DNA from: Acidimicrobiales bacterium
Lineage (GTDB): Bacteria; Actinomycetota; Acidimicrobiia; Acidimicrobiales; UBA8190
Assembly: GCA_035531755.1 (NCBI GenBank)
Contig: DATKSK010000028.1
Span: 39,151 to 103,150 of the forward strand
Direction: 5' to 3'
DNA length: 64,000 nucleotides
Below are positions 52,138 through 63,900 of the stretch, piece after piece (position 1 is the stretch's first letter; each line of letters begins with the position of its first letter). Made by a program: the position numbers and the translations under genes. The notes under the pieces were generated by a model. The model was not told the DNA's origin, did not search any database, and saw only the letters and a list, made by a program, of their open reading frames with translations.

Positions 52138-52863
52138 ATGCAGACCAAGGTCGATGAACTCGCTGACGGTATCTTCAGGATCTCGACGTGGGTCGCCGAG
52201 ATCGCTCCACCCGCCGGCTTCACCTTCAACCAGTTTCTCATTCGGGCCGAACAGCCCCTCCTCTTCCACACCGGTCCCCGGGCGATGTTCCCGCTGGTCT
52301 CTGACGCGGTTGCCAGTGTGCTCCCGGTCCACCAACTTCGCTGGATCACCTTCGGGCATGTAGAGGCTGACGAGTGCGGCTCGATGAATCAGTGGCTGGC
52401 AGCTGCCCCTGACGCCGAGGTTGCGCACGGCGTCGTCGGCTGCATGGTGTCGCTGAACGACCTGGCCGACCGACCGCCTCGCGCATTGGCTGACGGGGAG
52501 ATCCTCGATCTCGGGGGCAAGGTGGTTCGACACGTCGACACGCCCCACGTGCCGCACGGATGGGATGCGCGCGTTCTCTTCGAGGAGACAACCGCAACGC
52601 TCTTCTGTGGCGACTTGTTCACTGCCCTCGGCAACGGGCCCGCCGTCACCTCCGACGACGTCGTGGCGCCGGCCATGGAGGCCGAGGCTGTCTTTCGGGC
52701 CTCGTGCCTGGCACCTGACACAGCGACAGTGATGCGTCGGTTGGGCGAGCTGTCTCCCCGAAACCTCGCGCTCATGCACGGTTCCTCCTATGCCGGGGAC
52801 GGAAACCGTGCGCTCTGCGATCTTGCGGGCGCGTACGAGGAGCAATACCTGAGTCCGGCGTGA
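52138..52863 (+). CDS. ODP-type metallo-beta-lactamase-fold protein
   Basis: A 241-aa protein like the metallo-beta-lactamase half of flavodiiron proteins (ODP domain). ADGIFRISTWVAEIAPPAGFTFNQFLIRAEQPLLFHTGPR is the N-terminus, the metal motif is FGHVEADECGSMNQW in place of HxExDHxG, VVRHVDTPHVPHGWDARVLFEE carries further ligands, and the last His is in LALMHGSSY. The usual second His of HxExDH is Glu-Cys here, so metal binding may differ; no flavodoxin domain is attached. An AAAGGGA site precedes the ATG. It may respond to oxygen or NO, by family only. Confidence 0.75.
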   Translation: MQTKVDELADGIFRISTWVAEIAPPAGFTFNQFLIRAEQPLLFHTGPRAMFPLVSDAVASVLPVHQLRWITFGHVEADECGSMNQWLAAAPDAEVAHGVVGCMVSLNDLADRPPRALADGEILDLGGKVVRHVDTPHVPHGWDARVLFEETTATLFCGDLFTALGNGPAVTSDDVVAPAMEAEAVFRASCLAPDTATVMRRLGELSPRNLALMHGSSYAGDGNRALCDLAGAYEEQYLSPA

Positions 52864-53082
52864 CAGCTCTCTGCGCTCGTCCGGACAGTGCCGCTGGAGC
52901 CAGGCGAACCGATACCGGTGGCGCCCGGAGTGCTGACCGCCGGCACGACTGACCTCGCACCCGGCACCGGTGTCCCGGGGGGTCATGGCCATCTGCGGAT
53001 CACAGTGACCTTCGGCACTGGATCCCCGACGGGCCGCGGCTCACGATTGCATGGGGAGACCAGCCGAACGGAGGTCGAGGCC

Positions 53083-53562
53083 ATGACCCGTAATCGTGTC
53101 ATCGGGCTGGTGGCGGCGGGGGTCCTGGCCGCCGGAGTGATGCTTCTCGAGACGGTGGCCGGCCGCCGTGTCTCTCGGAGACTGGCTCGTGCTGTCACCC
53201 GGTGGGCCCGGTACCAGAGCGGCCAGCTCGAGGGCTTCCGCTACCGCCTCGCCGGCCGCCACCCGGACCCCACCGCGGAAGGGCCCCTGCTGGCGGACCG
53301 CGTCCGCTCATCACTGGGTCCTCTCGAGCACCGCCTCGACATCCCCCACCTCCACGTGATGGCCGAGGGTCACGACGTGCTCTTGCACGGGGACGTCGCC
53401 TCCGAGGACCAGGTGGGCACCCTCGTCGAGGCGACTCGGCGGGTGCCGGGCGTGGCCGAAGTGCGCTCGCACCTGCATGTCGGGCTCCTCCCCGGCGACA
53501 CGCGCCCATCGGCGGGGCACGATCATCACGATGCGCCTCTCCCCGCCCGACGCACGCCGTGA
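53083..53562 (+). CDS. BON-domain protein
   Basis: A 159-aa protein. An N-terminal hydrophobic segment (VIGLVAAGVLAAGVMLLETVAG) precedes a basic linker (RRVSRRLARAVTRWARYQ), and then a BON domain (about 70-140): LLADRVRSSLGPLEHRLDIPHLHVMAEGHDVLLHGDVASEDQVGTLVEATRRVPGVAEVRSHLHVG. BON domains bind membranes or phospholipids and are common in stress-response proteins. GGAGG lies 9 nt before the ATG. It overlaps the universal stress protein gene by GTGA. In 52,864-53,082 upstream I see no supported gene. Confidence 0.75.
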   Translation: MTRNRVIGLVAAGVLAAGVMLLETVAGRRVSRRLARAVTRWARYQSGQLEGFRYRLAGRHPDPTAEGPLLADRVRSSLGPLEHRLDIPHLHVMAEGHDVLLHGDVASEDQVGTLVEATRRVPGVAEVRSHLHVGLLPGDTRPSAGHDHHDAPLPARRTP

Positions 53563-54410
53563 CCGGCGAAGACCGACGGGTCCTGCTCGCCGCCCTCGAC
53601 GACACCCCCGCCGCCCATGACGTGCTGATGACTGCCCTGGGGACGGCTCACCTCGTCGGGGCGACGGTGGAGGTGCTCCACGTCGCAGGAGGGCACCACA
53701 GCGCGAGAATCGCCGCCGGGGCCGCCGGGGCCGCTGGTGTTCCTCTCCGGGTAGCCCGGGGCGCGGTGGCCGAGACCATCCTGGGTGCCATGGACGATCC
53801 GACGGTGGTCGGCGCCGTGGTCGGGACCAGGGCCTTCCGGGGCGGCCCGCGCCCCGCCGGCAGCGTGGCGCGTCGAGTGTTGGCCGGGGCGTCCAAGACG
53901 GTCGTCTTCGTCCCCCCGGATCTCCGTCGTCCGACCGCCGACGCCCCCCGACGTCTCCTCGTGCCTCTCGACGGGAGTGCCGAGGCCTCAGCCGGGTTCT
54001 TCGAGCTCGAGCGGGAGCTGCGACCCGACGTCGAACGTGAGATCACCGTGCTGCTCACTTTCGACGGGGTCAGGCCGGCGATGCTGGATCACCCCGTGCG
54101 AGACATCCCCGAATGGGGGCGCGAGTTCCTGGCCCGCTACTGCCCGGGTGAGCGACGGACCTTTCAGGGAAGGTCGGGAAACCCGGGAGATGCCGTGATC
54201 GAGGTCGCCGACGCCACCGGGAGCGAGCTCATCGTTCTCACCTCCAGCGGGAACATCGAGGGCGGCCACGGGGCTGTGGTCCGTGAGGTCCTGACCCGCT
54301 CCCGAGTGCCGGTGCTGGTTCTGCCCGTTCCATGCCGGAAGGCGCGGTCGGACGGCACTGCCGTGACCTCCGTGTCGACGACAGACTCACCCTTCGTCAC
54401 GTTCAACTAG
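53559..54410 (+). CDS. Universal stress protein (two Usp-like halves)
   Basis: A 283-aa protein with two Usp-type alpha/beta halves. The first (about 5-130) contains VLLAALDDTPAAHDVLMTALGTAHLVGATVEVLHV and ends VARRVLAGASKTVVFVPP. The second (about 140-265) contains RRLLVPLDGSAEASAGFFELEREL and ends in the ATP-loop-like GSELIVLTSSGNIEGGHGAVVREVLTRSRVPVLVLP (GxxGxGxVxxxxL pattern with changes). Tandem Usp proteins act in dormancy or stress in actinobacteria. Coupled to the BON gene. Confidence 0.75.
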   Translation: MTGEDRRVLLAALDDTPAAHDVLMTALGTAHLVGATVEVLHVAGGHHSARIAAGAAGAAGVPLRVARGAVAETILGAMDDPTVVGAVVGTRAFRGGPRPAGSVARRVLAGASKTVVFVPPDLRRPTADAPRRLLVPLDGSAEASAGFFELERELRPDVEREITVLLTFDGVRPAMLDHPVRDIPEWGREFLARYCPGERRTFQGRSGNPGDAVIEVADATGSELIVLTSSGNIEGGHGAVVREVLTRSRVPVLVLPVPCRKARSDGTAVTSVSTTDSPFVTFN

Positions 54411-54522
54411 CCGGTGCACGTTGGCACATGCGCGGGCCTTCGGCTCTTTTGCTGCTCGCGGACAGGTGCGACGCTCGCACGACGACCGACCACTGAGCGC
54501 CTCCCCCCGAGCGCACAGCAGC

Positions 54523-54563
54523 GGCTTCGGTGAGGGTCGATGTCTCATCCCCTCACCGAGGCC
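54523..54563. terminator. 14-bp hairpin between convergent genes
   Basis: GGCTTCGGTGAGGG (54523-54536) pairs with CCCTCACCGAGGCC (54550-54563), all but one G-U pair perfect, with a 13-nt loop. It lies between the stress-protein stop and the stop of the convergent small gene and could serve both directions. Confidence 0.6.
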
Positions 54564-54586
54564 CGGTCGGCCCCACCGGGGACGGA

Positions 54587-54856
54587 CTACTTCTCGATGT
54601 AGACCGTGATCGGGGGCAGGACTCCGTGCCTTTCCATGGCGGACCCCAGTTCAGCGGGCGGTGAGGAGAGGGCCGCCATGACACCCTCCACATCGTCCAC
54701 GTCGGCGGAAATGGCGACGGCGTTGCTTGCGTCATGCGCCACGTGGTCCACCGCGTTGGCGCCTCCCATGCCACGGATGGCGTCGGCCCGCTCAGCCTTG
54801 AACTGCAGCCATGCGTCCACGTCGACGACGCTGTGGGTGATGATCATCTTCGGCAT
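54587..54856 (-). CDS. Small dimeric alpha/beta-barrel-like protein at the end of the arsenic operon
   Basis: An 89-aa protein, MPKMIITHSVVDVDAWLQFKAERADAIRGMGG then VAISADVDDVEGVMAALSSPPAELGSAMERHGVLPPITVYIEK. The pattern of an N-terminal strand, a long helix and a second strand-helix pair resembles dabb/monooxygenase-type ferredoxin folds, with no catalytic residue identified. AAGGAG lies before the ATG. It is the last gene behind arsM and may be cotranscribed, but I cannot assign a role in arsenic metabolism. Confidence 0.6.
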   Translation of the reverse strand: MPKMIITHSVVDVDAWLQFKAERADAIRGMGGANAVDHVAHDASNAVAISADVDDVEGVMAALSSPPAELGSAMERHGVLPPITVYIEK

Positions 54857-54960
54857 ACCATCTCCTTCGAGGAGGCGTCGTCTCCGTACGGCGCCGGATC
54901 CCTCTTTATAGCCCGGGCGTGGCTCAGCCACCGGCGCCATGTTGTGGATCCCCCGCGGCG

Positions 54961-55797
54961 TTACCGGGTCGGCTTGCGTGCTCGGACGAAGGCGCTCATC
55001 ACGGCCCCGCCCAACTCGGCCACGGTCGCCTCCACGTCGAGAGTCTCCGGGACCTCCACGGAGGCGGACAGGTCATCGGCCATGCGGGCAATGTCGGCAA
55101 TGTCGAAGACGTGGGTAGGTTCGACCTCGACCTGCGCGAAGCCGGCTTCCTCCAGCCTCTCGCGGTAGTCGGTGTCGAGCAGCGCTCCGGCGACGCAGCC
55201 GGTCCAGAGGCCCATGACGTGGTGCACGGGTTCGGGCAGGGCTCGGCGCAAGACGATGTCGGAAATGGCCAATCGCCCACCCGGTTTGAGTACTCGGAAC
55301 GCCTCGCGGAACACGGCGGGTTTGTCGGTGGACAGGTTCACGACGCAGTTGGAGATGATCACATCCACCGACGCGTCGGGCAACGGAACGGCTTCGATGG
55401 TGCCCTGAAGGAACTCGGCGTTGGTCACACCGGCCTCCGCCTGGTTGCTCCGGGCGAGGGCCAACATCTCGGGCGTCATGTCCAGGCCATACGCCTTTCC
55501 GGTCGGAGCGACCCGTCGAGCCGACAGGAGCACGTCGATCCCCCCACCGGAGCCGAGATCGAGGACCACCTCGCCCGGATGCAGCTCGGCGAGCAGCGTG
55601 GGGTTCCCACAGCCGAGAGACGCCGCCAGAGCGGCATCGGGCAACGCGTCGGCGTCGTCCTGCCCATACAACGTGCGGCCGATGAGACCGGCGGTGGTGC
55701 CGGTCGGGCCGCAACACGACGTCCCGACCGCTCGCGCCGCCTCGGCATAGTGCTCGCGCACCGCCGTTCGGACCTCGTCGTCACCCTGTTCGGCCAT
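54961..55797 (-). CDS. arsM: Arsenite S-adenosylmethionine methyltransferase
   Basis: A 278-aa ArsM. An N-terminal Cys pair is in GTSCCGPTG (about 28-29), the SAM motif is VVLDLGSGGGIDVLLSARRV, and the arsenite-binding Cys residues are in ISNCVVNLSTDK (about 150) and LWTGCVAGAL (about 200). All four family Cys positions are present, so it should methylate As(III) to methylated, partly volatile species. It lies about 100 bp downstream of the DUF2180 gene in the arsenic operon. Confidence 0.9.
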   Translation of the reverse strand: MAEQGDDEVRTAVREHYAEAARAVGTSCCGPTGTTAGLIGRTLYGQDDADALPDAALAASLGCGNPTLLAELHPGEVVLDLGSGGGIDVLLSARRVAPTGKAYGLDMTPEMLALARSNQAEAGVTNAEFLQGTIEAVPLPDASVDVIISNCVVNLSTDKPAVFREAFRVLKPGGRLAISDIVLRRALPEPVHHVMGLWTGCVAGALLDTDYRERLEEAGFAQVEVEPTHVFDIADIARMADDLSASVEVPETLDVEATVAELGGAVMSAFVRARKPTR

Positions 55798-55904
55798 TTC
55801 GACCTCCTCGTCCCGACGGAGATGCGTCGAACCATGGTCGGCGCGGCCTGGCTCGCCTGCTGCTCAGCACCGGGCTCACCGAGTCCCTGTCGGGCTTGCC
55901 GTTC

Positions 55905-56141
55905 TCATCCTGTCGCCCCGACATGCGTGGCGGGCACGGCGTCGTGAGCTGTCTGGCACACACTGCAGCGGATCATGCGTGCCGGAGGCTCGACGTTCAC
56001 CGTGCGGTTGATCACTGCGGTACGAGTGAGCCAGTGAGGTGAGACACGAGCGTGGTCATGGCAGAGCGCCGCACCACAATCGGCGCACACCGCGACCGCC
56101 TGGGTGGAGTGGCTCTGCGAGGCACAGTCGAAGCAGTTCAT
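55905..56141 (-). CDS. DUF2180-type zinc-ribbon protein
   Basis: A 78-aa Cys-rich protein: MNCFDCASQSHSTQAVAVCADCGAALCHDH, then RMIRCSVCQTAHD. It has two CxxC pairs plus a C-H pair, enough for one or two zinc sites. DUF2180 proteins are often next to arsenic or transport genes in actinobacteria. It overlaps the ACR3 gene by ATGA, so translation is coupled. A metal-sensing or chaperone role is possible but unproven. Confidence 0.7.
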   Translation of the reverse strand: MNCFDCASQSHSTQAVAVCADCGAALCHDHARVSPHWLTRTAVINRTVNVEPPARMIRCSVCQTAHDAVPATHVGATG

Positions 56142-57241
56142 GAGACGACCTCCTCGGCCCGGTAGAAGCGGCGCTTCGCCCACAGCGCGACGTAGACCAG
56201 ACCCACCAGCGCCGGGACCTCGATGAGCGGCCCGACGACACCCGCAAGGGCCTGCCCGCTGGTCACCCCGAAGACCCCGATCGCCACCGCGATGGCCAGC
56301 TCGAAGTTGTTGCTGGCGGCGGTGAAGGCCAAGGTGGCCGTGGCGGGGTAGGAAAGGTGCATCCGATAGCCAAGGGCGAACGACCCGGCCCACATCAGTG
56401 TGAAGTACGCCAGTAACGGCAAGGCGATACGGGCCACGTCGCCGGGGTGCCGGCTGATCGCGTCGCCTTGCAGGGCGAAGAGCAGGACGACCGTGAACAG
56501 CAAGCCGTACAGGGCGACCGGCGCGACGCGGGGGATGAAGCGCTGCTCGTACCAGTCCCGGCCCCGGAAGTGCTCTCCGAGGCTGCGGCTCGCCCACCCG
56601 GCGGCGAGGGGGACACCGAGGAAGATGAGAACGCTCTTGGCGACCGCCCAGACCGAGACGTGAACGGCGGCGGTGGACAGCCCGAGCCAACTCGGGAGCA
56701 CGTGCAGGTAGAAATAGGCGAGGGCGGCGAAGGCGACGATCTGGAAGAGGGAGTTCAGAGCCACGAGGACCGCGGCAGCTTCTCGGTCACCCCCGGCGAG
56801 GTCGTTCCAGATGAACACCATCGCGATGCAACGGGCGAGCCCGACGATGATGAGGCCGGTGCGATAGGCGGGCAGGTCGGGGAGCATGGACCAGGCCAGG
56901 GCGAACATGAGGGCAGGCCCGACCAGCCAGTTCAGGACGAGCGACGGCACCATGAGTCGACGGTTGGAGGTGACCCGGCTCAACTCGCGGTAGCGGACCT
57001 TGGCGAGCACGGGGTACATCATCACGAGCAGGCCTATGGCGATCGGCAGGCTGGTGCCGGCGAGTTTCGCCGTCCCGAGCCACGTGTCGAGGTGGGGCAG
57101 GAGCCGACCGAGTGCGATTCCCCCCGCCATCGCCGCCGCGATCCACACGGGCAGGAACCGGTCGAGCACGGAGAGCCGACCGAGGACCGGGCCCTGTGGC
57201 ACAGATCTCGTCGACGCCTCGCCCAGGGAGGTCACATTCAC
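56138..57241 (-). CDS. acr3: ACR3-family arsenite efflux permease
   Basis: A 367-aa permease with ten membrane segments. Diagnostic blocks are FLPVWIAAAMAGGIALGRLLP, LPIAIGLLVMMYPVLAKVRYREL, GLIIVGLARCIAMVFIWNDLAGGD (with the essential Cys) and FTAASNNFELAIAVAIGVFGVTSGQALAGVVGPLIEVPALVGLVYVALW. It exports arsenite with a proton gradient. The GTG start at 57241 is uncertain; GTG at 57235 is also usable. No arsR gene lies beside it here, so control may be from elsewhere. Confidence 0.94.
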   Translation of the reverse strand: MNVTSLGEASTRSVPQGPVLGRLSVLDRFLPVWIAAAMAGGIALGRLLPHLDTWLGTAKLAGTSLPIAIGLLVMMYPVLAKVRYRELSRVTSNRRLMVPSLVLNWLVGPALMFALAWSMLPDLPAYRTGLIIVGLARCIAMVFIWNDLAGGDREAAAVLVALNSLFQIVAFAALAYFYLHVLPSWLGLSTAAVHVSVWAVAKSVLIFLGVPLAAGWASRSLGEHFRGRDWYEQRFIPRVAPVALYGLLFTVVLLFALQGDAISRHPGDVARIALPLLAYFTLMWAGSFALGYRMHLSYPATATLAFTAASNNFELAIAVAIGVFGVTSGQALAGVVGPLIEVPALVGLVYVALWAKRRFYRAEEVVS

Positions 57242-57315
57242 GAGTGTCTATCCATTCCTGCCGGCCGACCAGGGCCGAACGACCCATCAGGCCCGCCGTC
57301 CCGGCTGCCGTGCGG

Positions 57316-58263
57316 TCAGGTGCCGGCCAGGCGTGACACCAGCGGCGCCAACGCCTCCCAGCAGTCGGCCTCGATCGAGAAGTACGACATGCCGTATTCC
57401 CGGCGCCGCCACCGGAGCTCCTCGGCCATCTGGTCCAGGGTGCCGATCAGCGCCAGGGGCACGTGCAGCGCGTCGCCGGGGTCGATCCCGAACGTCGGCG
57501 CCATGGCGTCGACGACCTTCTGGCGGTCGTCGGTGATCAGGGCGAACCCGATCAGACAATTGAGCTCGATGTCGTCGAAGCGCTCCCCGGCGGCCTCCTT
57601 CACCCAGGCGACCTTGCGGCGCGTGGCCTCGGGCGCGGCGTTCGGCGCCGACTCCACGCCCCCCGTGCCCGCCCGCAGGTCGACGTTGATGCTCACGATG
57701 TCGGCCCACTTCCCCGCGATGGTGAGCACGCGCCGGCCGCCGCCACCCAGGATCAGCGGGGGCCGTGGGCGCTGCGCGGGCCGCGGGAGCAGGGTGTGCT
57801 CGGTGATCGTGTAGTGCTCGCCGGTGAACGAGAACGGCCCGTCCGACTCGAGGAGGCCCGCGACGACGGCGACGCCCTCGGCGAAGCGGTCGACGCGGGT
57901 GGCGGGCGGGTCGTAGGCGATGCCCGACTCCTCGTAATCCGTCCGCATCCATCCCGCGCCGAGCCCCAGCTCGAGGCGACCGTCGGACAGCAGGTCGAGG
58001 GTGGCGGCCTCCTTCGCCAGCACGAGCGGGTGCCGGTAGTCGTTGTCGAAGACGAGCGCGCCCAGCCGCAACGTCGACGTGGCGTCAGCGGCCGCCATCA
58101 GCGCCGGCACGGGCGCCAACTGGTCGCCGAAGTGGTCGGGCATGAGCAGCGACGAATACCCGAGGTCCTCGGCCCTGCGGGCCTGCTCGGCCCAGGAGCG
58201 CGCCGTGCCGTCGGGCGCCTTGGAGAGCTGGGCGGCGAACCGGAAGGTGCGGGGATGCGCCAT
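57316..58263 (-). CDS. LLM-class F420-dependent oxidoreductase
   Basis: A 315-aa luciferase-like TIM-barrel enzyme. FRFAAQLSKAPDGTARSWAEQARRAEDLGYSSLLMPDHFGDQLAPVPALMAAADAT is the classic N-terminus, followed by NDYRHPLVLAKEAATLDLLSDGRLELGLGAGWMRTDY and PLILGGGGRRVLTIAGKWADIVSIN. The family often uses coenzyme F420 in mycobacteria and relatives. The substrate is unknown. It is the last gene of the acs-HAD-LLM cluster, starting 6 nt after the HAD stop. Confidence 0.85.
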   Translation of the reverse strand: MAHPRTFRFAAQLSKAPDGTARSWAEQARRAEDLGYSSLLMPDHFGDQLAPVPALMAAADATSTLRLGALVFDNDYRHPLVLAKEAATLDLLSDGRLELGLGAGWMRTDYEESGIAYDPPATRVDRFAEGVAVVAGLLESDGPFSFTGEHYTITEHTLLPRPAQRPRPPLILGGGGRRVLTIAGKWADIVSINVDLRAGTGGVESAPNAAPEATRRKVAWVKEAAGERFDDIELNCLIGFALITDDRQKVVDAMAPTFGIDPGDALHVPLALIGTLDQMAEELRWRRREYGMSYFSIEADCWEALAPLVSRLAGT

Positions 58264-58269
58264 CGGACC

Positions 58270-58794
58270 TCATTCGTAGTAGCCGGAATGGATGTAGATG
58301 CAGGGGATGCCCTCGGCGTGGAACATGTCGCGGTTGCGCGGGTCGTCCTCGAACGCGAGCCGGGGATCGAGGCCGTGCGCCCTGATCTCGGCCACCGCGG
58401 CGCGCTTGAACCTCGACACCTGGGAGTAGTCGCCGCGGTCGCGCATCACGAGCACGTCCCAGCGCAGTCGGTAGTGGGCCAGCCAGGCGAGGGTCTGCGG
58501 CTGGACGCGCAGGGGGCGCCCGGTGAGCAGGACGATGCGCAGGCCGGGATCGAGGAGCTCGAGCAGGCGGGCCACCTCGCCGACCAGCGGGTCGTCGCCG
58601 CAGGCGTCGAAGAAGGCGTCCCAGTCCCGGCGCCCCCATTCCAGGAAGTGCTGCCGGCCGGCCGCGTCCGACAGCACCCCGTCGAGGTCGAACACCACCG
58701 TAGGACCGGGCTCGGGGCGCGAGACCCGCCAGCACCAGTTCGGTGGCGTCGTCGGTGTCAGCGCCGGTGCACCGCCGGCCGCGTCCGCGTCCAC
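58270..58794 (-). CDS. HAD-superfamily phosphatase (polynucleotide kinase 3'-phosphatase-like)
   Basis: A 174-aa protein. After a Pro-rich start comes the HAD motif I, TVVFDLDGVLSDAAGRQHFLEW. Motif II is IVLLTGRPLR and motif III is spread over RFKRAAVAEIRAHGLDPRLAFEDDPRNRDMFHAEGIPCIYIHSGYYE. The FEDDPRNRDMFHAxGIPxIYIHSGYY ending resembles T4-Pnkp-type 3'-phosphatase modules. No kinase domain is fused. It may repair RNA/DNA ends or act on small phosphates. It starts 18 nt after the acs stop. Confidence 0.72.
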   Translation of the reverse strand: MDADAAGGAPALTPTTPPNWCWRVSRPEPGPTVVFDLDGVLSDAAGRQHFLEWGRRDWDAFFDACGDDPLVGEVARLLELLDPGLRIVLLTGRPLRVQPQTLAWLAHYRLRWDVLVMRDRGDYSQVSRFKRAAVAEIRAHGLDPRLAFEDDPRNRDMFHAEGIPCIYIHSGYYE

Positions 58795-58812
58795 GTGTCG
58801 AGCGGCCCGGGC

Positions 58813-60783
<1,971 letters not shown>

Positions 60784-60939
60784 GGCTGGCGATCCCCTCC
60801 CGGTGTGGGCTCGGCGACGCGTGGCGCGGCGGCCGGCGGGGCGAGCCTACCCAAGCGGTCGGCGAACCGGCCGTCCCCGGCACGTCGACGGCCGGCGGCG
60901 ACCGTCGATCTCGGCAGGGCCTGTCAAGATGGGAAGGAA

Positions 60940-63900
60940 ATGGCCGACGGCGCCTCCGAGGCCCCCTCCCGCGTGCCCGGACCTCCGCAGCCGGGCACCG
61001 ACACCATGGCCATCCCGGTGGGCGTCGGCCGCCGTGTCCTGGTGGCCGCCAATCTCGGGCTGGCGCCGGCGTCCACGGCGGCGACGGCATGGGCGGCGAC
61101 GGGCCTGGCCCGGGCGCTCGACACCTGGGAGGGCCCGGGCCTGGTGGTGATCGCCGGCAACCTGCTGGAACTCGGCACCGCCCCGGACGGCGACGGGCGC
61201 GACCCTGCCGCCGAGGCCCGCCAGGCATTCGATGCCCATCCCCGACTGACCCGGGCCCTCGAGACGTTCGCCGCCGGTGACGATCGCCGGGTGGTGTGCC
61301 TTCCCGGCGCCGGTGATCCCGCCGTCGGCGCCGAGGCCCGGGGCGTGGTGGAAGACCTCGGGCTCGAGGTGGCCGCCGCCGCCGAGCTCCGGCTCGAGAC
61401 GGCGGCCGGGACGCGCGTCGTGCGGGTCGACACCGGGCTCACGGGCGGCCCCGCCCCGGCGGGTGCCGACCCGGCGGCGGGTGCCGACCCGGCGGCGGTC
61501 CCTGGAACCCCGGCGGTGCGCAGCGGCCCGGCGCCGCGACGCGCCACGCTCACCTTGGTGCCCGACCCCGCGGCCGAATGGCAGGAGGGGCTCGACCGCC
61601 TGGCGGACCCCGCCAGCACGCCGCGTTTTCTCACGTCACGCCTGCTGTACCGCCGCTTCGCCCGCTTCGCGTGGTGGCTGCTCGTGCCGTTCGCGGTGGC
61701 CATCGCCCTGCGGATCCCCTTCGTGTACACGGCACTCGACCATCTCGTCTTCGGCCATCCGGCGCCGTCGCGCGCCATCCGGCGGGCCCACGAAGCCGGA
61801 TGGTTCGCCCGCCTGTTCTTCGCCGCCCTGGTGTGCGTGGCCGAGCTCGTGATCCTGGCCGTGGCGCTGGGCTGGGTCGCCCGCAAGGCGTGGCGGACGC
61901 TGGGGGGAGGCGAGCTCCACCGGCTCTTCGACGACTCCCTGTCGGCCGCCGGCGCGACCGCCAACGACGAGGGGCGCGACGCGGCGCGGTCGTTGTGCGG
62001 CCACGGGTACGCGGGGCTGGTCACCGGGGCGACGCTGCAGGCCGAGCTCACGCACCTCGGACCGGGGTTCTTCGCCAGTGCCGGTGCCTCCGGGGAGGTC
62101 GTCGAAGAGCACCACGGGCGCCTCGGCATGCTCCCGGTGTTCCTCGCCTGCCGGCAGCTGTCCTGGGTGGAGCTCGAGACCGGTGCCGAGCTGCACGCCC
62201 GGCTCCTGCTCACCCGCTCGGAGCTGCCCGGCGCCACGCTCCTCGAGCGCGTGGCGGCTCGAGACCGCCAGGTCCACGACACCGTGCCCTCCGTGGTCGC
62301 CGCCTACCCCCACGGGGCCTCGTGGCCGCCGGCTCCGGACCTGGGGGCCGTGCGCAGCCGGTCCCGGCGCGTCCGGCGCTGGGCAGCCGCGTCGATCGCC
62401 GTCGCCGGGGTGGCCGATCTCCTGACCGCCGTCACCCCCCCGCTGCGGGGCCGGCTCCATCTCGTGCTGCAACTGCTCCCCTTCGGTGCCAGCCAGGCCG
62501 CCGGCGCGCTGGTGGCGCTCGTGGGCATCGGCCTCCTGGCGCTGGCGCGCGGCGTGCGCCGAGGCCAACGGCGCGCCTTCGTGATCGCCGTGTGGGCCCT
62601 CGCCATCAGCCTGGTCCTGCACCTCGCCCGCGGCGGCGACGTCGAGGAGTCGCTCTTCGCCCTGGCGGTCCTCGGGTTCCTGGTCGTCAACCGGCGCCAG
62701 TTCCCCGCGGCCTCCGACCGCCCGGCCTTGCGCTCGGCGCTGATCGCCCTCGTCGGTGGGGTCGTCGGCATCACCGCCGTCACGACGGTGCTCGTGGAGA
62801 TCACGCTGCATTTCGACCACGACCGGCCCCGCATCCCGCTGTGGCGCGCCGGCCAGGCGGTGCTGGAACGCCTCGTCGGGATCCGGGGCGTGCGCCTCCC
62901 CGACCGGCTCGACGACTTCCTGTCGCCCAGCCTGCTCGCCATCGGCGTCAGCCTGGCCCTGGTGGCCGTCCTGCTGGCCACCCGTCCACTGGTCGACCGG
63001 CGCCGGTCGGCGGGCAAGGCGGCCGAGGCCCGCGCCCGCGACATCGTGCGCCGCCACGGGGCGGGCACGCTGGACTACTTCGCGCTGCGTAGCGACAAGC
63101 AGTGGTTCTTCCACCGGGACTCGCTCGTCGCCTACGCCATCTACAGCGGCATCTGCCTGGTGTCACCCGATCCCATCGGGCCCACGGCCGAGCAGGAACA
63201 GGTGTGGGGGGCGTTCCGGCGCTTCGCCGACGACAGGGGCTGGGTCGTCACCGTGATGGGAGCGAGCGAGCACTGGCTTCCCATCTACCGGGCCACCGGG
63301 ATGCACGACATCTACATCGGCGACGAAGCGGTGGTCGACGTGCAGGAATTCTCGTTGGCGGGCGGGCACATGAAAGGGCTGCGCCAGGCCTACAACCGCA
63401 TCGCCAAGTACGGGTACACCGTGTCGTTCCACGACCCCGGCCACCTCGACCGCCAGACGGCGGGGCAGCTCGAAGGGCTCATGTCCCAAGGCCGGCGGGG
63501 CGAGTTCGAGCGGGGCTTCTCGATGGTCCTCGGCCGCATCTTCGATCCCCGCGACGAGAACCTCATCCTGTGCATGGTGACGGGGCCCGACGGCTGTCCC
63601 GCCGCCATGTGCCAGTTCGTCCCGGCCCGGGGTATCGGCGGCTACTCGCTCGACCTGATGCGGCGCGACCGGGGCGAGCACCCCAACGGACTGATCGACT
63701 TCGCGCTCGTGTCCACCATCGAGCACCTTCGCAATCTCGGCTGCCAGGGCGTCAGCCTCAACTTCGCGGCGTTGCGGTCGGTGCTCGAGGGCGTGGGCGG
63801 AGACGGACCCACCCAGCGGGTGGAGCGATGGGCGCTCAAGAAGATGTCGAGCTTCCTGCAGATCGAGACGCTGTGGCGATTCAACGCGAAGTACGGGCCC

